Assembly (NCBI RefSeq): GCF_904063065.1
Contig: NZ_CAJFCL010000010.1
Span: forward strand, 97,377 to 161,376
Reading direction: 5' to 3'
DNA length: 64,000 nucleotides
Origin: Pseudomonas paraversuta
GTDB taxonomy: Bacteria; Pseudomonadota; Gammaproteobacteria; Pseudomonadales; Pseudomonadaceae
Below, in pieces: positions 63,101 to 64,000 of this stretch (its first letter is position 1; each line of letters begins with the position of its first letter). Below the pieces are notes generated by a model. That model searched no databases. It was given only the letters and a program-made list of their open reading frames with translations, and was not told where the DNA came from. The position numbers and the translations under genes were made by a program.

Positions 63101-63606
63101 GCGGCCCAATCTTCCAGCCAGTCGGCCCGGTAAACCTGATATTGGTCGAACAGGTCAGCCAGCCGCTCTGACAGCTGATAGCGTTTGCGCAGATCGCTGT
63201 CATGGGTAAGGAAGCGCTGCAAGGGTTCGAAGTGCGGCTGATCGATAAGCGCCGGGAGCAAGCGCATCAGGCGCCAGGTCAGCGGGGCCTTATCGAGCAG
63301 GGACGTTGCAGGGATTTGTTCACTGCCCAGGACGACTCTATAAAGTTGCCACATGAAACTGCCGGGCAACTGCACGTCTACCGCGGCGGCAATACCACAG
63401 CCGCCAAGGTCATCGTCCCGGGCATCTTCCGCCAGAGCCAGCTTCAGCCATTGGGCAATACCGTTGCTCTGCACCAAAGCAATTTCGTTCTCCAAAGGAG
63501 CCAGAGGGTAGCGGCGCATCCAGCTCACAACCAGGCTGCGCAACTCATCAAGGCGGTTACCGTGAACCACCATAAAACCCGCATTGAGGGACGTAGCAAC
63601 CGGCAT
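60157..63606 (-). CDS. recC: RecBCD subunit gamma (RecC)
   Basis: A 1,149-residue protein, slightly longer than E. coli RecC. It opens with FMVVHGNRLDELRSLVV and carries the RecC segments RVIVFGISSLPAQAL, MVPDIDSYAPHIRAVFG and LVCLLGMNDGDYPR. RecC scans for Chi and splits the duplex. TAAGGATG precedes the ATG at 63606. It is the first gene of the recCBD operon, transcribed in the same direction as, and just downstream of, the rRNA operon. Confidence 0.95.
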   Translation of the reverse strand: MPVATSLNAGFMVVHGNRLDELRSLVVSWMRRYPLAPLENEIALVQSNGIAQWLKLALAEDARDDDLGGCGIAAAVDVQLPGSFMWQLYRVVLGSEQIPATSLLDKAPLTWRLMRLLPALIDQPHFEPLQRFLTHDSDLRKRYQLSERLADLFDQYQVYRADWLEDWAAGRHQLRNARGESPALSPANCWQAELWRALLLDVGEEGMSQSRAGVHQRFMDKINSLEQAPPGLPARVIVFGISSLPAQALEALAGLSRFSQVLLCVHNPCRHHWSDIVADKDLLRHQYKRQARKAGMPAALDLDILHQHAHPLLAAWGKQGRDYINLLDSYDDPNSYRAAFRDGRIDLFSEVQPLNQLNQLQDDILELRPLSETRELWPAVDLDQDQSIRFQVAHSAQREVEILHDQLLARFAKYPQLQPRDVIVMVPDIDSYAPHIRAVFGQIERDDRRFIPYTLADQGQRGRDPLLIAIEHLLKLPDSRFPVSEILDLLDVPALRARFNVQERDLPTLHRWIEGAGIRWGLNAEQRAGLGLPAHLEQNSWRFGLRRMLLGYAVGSAEACDGIEPYDEIGGLDAVLIGPLVALLDALEIAHQELSRPALPGQWGERLQALVQLFFQAETEHDDYLLAQLEELRETWLETCELVGLQDELPLTVVREAWLAGLDQGKLSQRFLAGAVNFCTLMPMRAIPFKLVCLLGMNDGDYPRAQPPLDFDLMGSDYRPGDRSRREDDRYLLLEALLSARDQLYISWVGRSIRDNSERPACVLIGQLRDHLASGWQLAGGGDLLQAMTQEHPLQPFSTRYFHEGNSNLFSYAREWQRLHEPQPAPVAPGILTAHEQEEPLNLTQLQDFLRNPVRHFFSQRLKVFFEAAEVPLADEEPFVLDALQRYTLSDSLLEAALAQPDQPEQALHTRALRLQGSGLLPMAGFGESLQQELIEPLPDVLQRYQQLLALWPTPLNSALPVSFESNGLILEGWLSNLHQRSDKGLLSVTTIPNSIGAIKTRKWHRLTRPWVNHLVACASGLDMSTALVASDDTLLLAPLEAKHASEILGNLLMAWKVGMGRPLPIAVKTAFAWLAQTDPAKADAAAQKAYEGDGQTSDGERRESAALARQFPDYPALMASEEFAEWCDALYRPLFDAPWRSLNSEASR

Positions 63607-63841
63607 GACGGCATCCTTAGGAGAGAGCAAATCCAAAGGCGAACCTTATCATTGCCCGGGAGCATTGGTGGAGTATTGCAAGACCGGTCCGGCCCTGCAG
63701 TCGCTACCGACGGCTGCGATAGACAGTAAGTCTTGGGCAAGAGAAGCCCTGTGCCACCTGTTGCCTTGCGCATTCGGCGACTGTAGCAGCGGAAGAGTTG
63801 TTGCAGCGTATCGCGGGCTGCAACTTTTCTCGGCACAAAAA

Positions 63842-63877
63842 CAAACCCCCTGTCTGCGTGAGCAGACAGGGGGTTTG
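63842..63877 (-). terminator. Terminator of the rRNA operon
   Basis: A 16-bp perfect stem (CAAACCCCCTGTCTGC at 63842-63857, partner 63862-63877) with a GTGA loop is followed on the minus strand by a T-rich tail (TTTTTGTG). It begins about 10 bp after the 5S 3' end. Confidence 0.93.
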
Positions 63878-63885
63878 GAATTTAA

Positions 63886-64000
63886 TCTTGACGATGACCT
63901 ACTCTCACATGGGGAAACCCCACACTACCATCGGCGATGCATCGTTTCACTTCTGAGTTCGGGATGGGATCAGGTGGTTCCAATGCTCTATGGTCGTCAA
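63886..64000 (-). rRNA. rrf: 5S ribosomal RNA (5' end cut by the window edge)
   Basis: The minus strand reads as a gammaproteobacterial 5S rRNA. It has the conserved ACCTGATCCCATCCCGAACTC loop region, the GAAGTGAAAC loop and a 3' end AGTAGGTCATCGTCAAG that pairs with the 5' end at the window edge. About two or three 5' nucleotides are probably missing. The exact 3' end is approximate. Confidence 0.93.

Overview
The window looks like a chromosomal segment of a fluorescent-type Pseudomonas. The evidence is a putrescine gamma-glutamylation cluster, a yfiBNR c-di-GMP operon, mmsAB, recCBD next to an rRNA operon, and several families of Pseudomonas-style REP palindromes. This assignment rests on gene content and recognised protein families only; no database search was run. 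I saw no transposase, integrase, prophage gene, CRISPR array or tRNA.

Layout. 0.4-8.8 kb (all minus strand): AraC-type regulator, gamma-glutamylputrescine synthetase, polyamine-binding protein, FAD oxidase, exported amidohydrolase, TorF-type porin and a FadR-type regulator, apparently one polyamine uptake and catabolism locus. 9.0-9.8 kb: ten copies of a 78-bp element. 9.8-11.0 kb: divergent Lrp regulator and LysE-type exporter. 11.0-26.4 kb (all minus strand): the most interesting stretch. A compact 12-gene operon runs from an ATP-grasp enzyme through a phosphoribosyltransferase, two HAD phosphatases, a StiP/PELOTA protein and a CitE-like lyase into terZABCDE, and ends at a strong terminator. 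Directly downstream lies a protein of about 1,560 residues that joins an Upf1-like helicase to a C-terminal Vsr-like nuclease. 26.6-31.8 kb: ArnT-like glycosyltransferase, an unknown protein, a histidine phosphatase and a chemoreceptor. 31.9-37.2 kb: D-aminoacylase/RpiR/gluconate-type permease operon and a SulP transporter flanked by identical REP hairpins. 37.4-45.9 kb: gamma-glutamyltransferase, an epimerase, MdaB, a TSUP exporter, two LysR regulators, an AroP-type permease and a cupin. 45.9-49.5 kb: mmsAB with a divergent LysR gene and a perfect 27-bp palindrome. 49.7-54.2 kb: exported carbonic anhydrase, GH5 glycosidase and yfiRNB. 54.4-64.0 kb: recC-recB-recD, then the end of an rRNA operon (5S) entering from the right edge.

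How the genes fit together. The polyamine locus would capture putrescine in the periplasm, glutamylate it and oxidise it. The ter operon couples TerD-fold calcium-binding proteins, a TerC membrane protein and a predicted nucleoside-like metabolite pathway. The adjoining helicase-nuclease is a plausible DNA-processing partner, consistent with published comparative-genomic proposals for Ter systems. YfiR-YfiN-YfiB would sense envelope state and set c-di-GMP. RecBCD repairs double-strand breaks.
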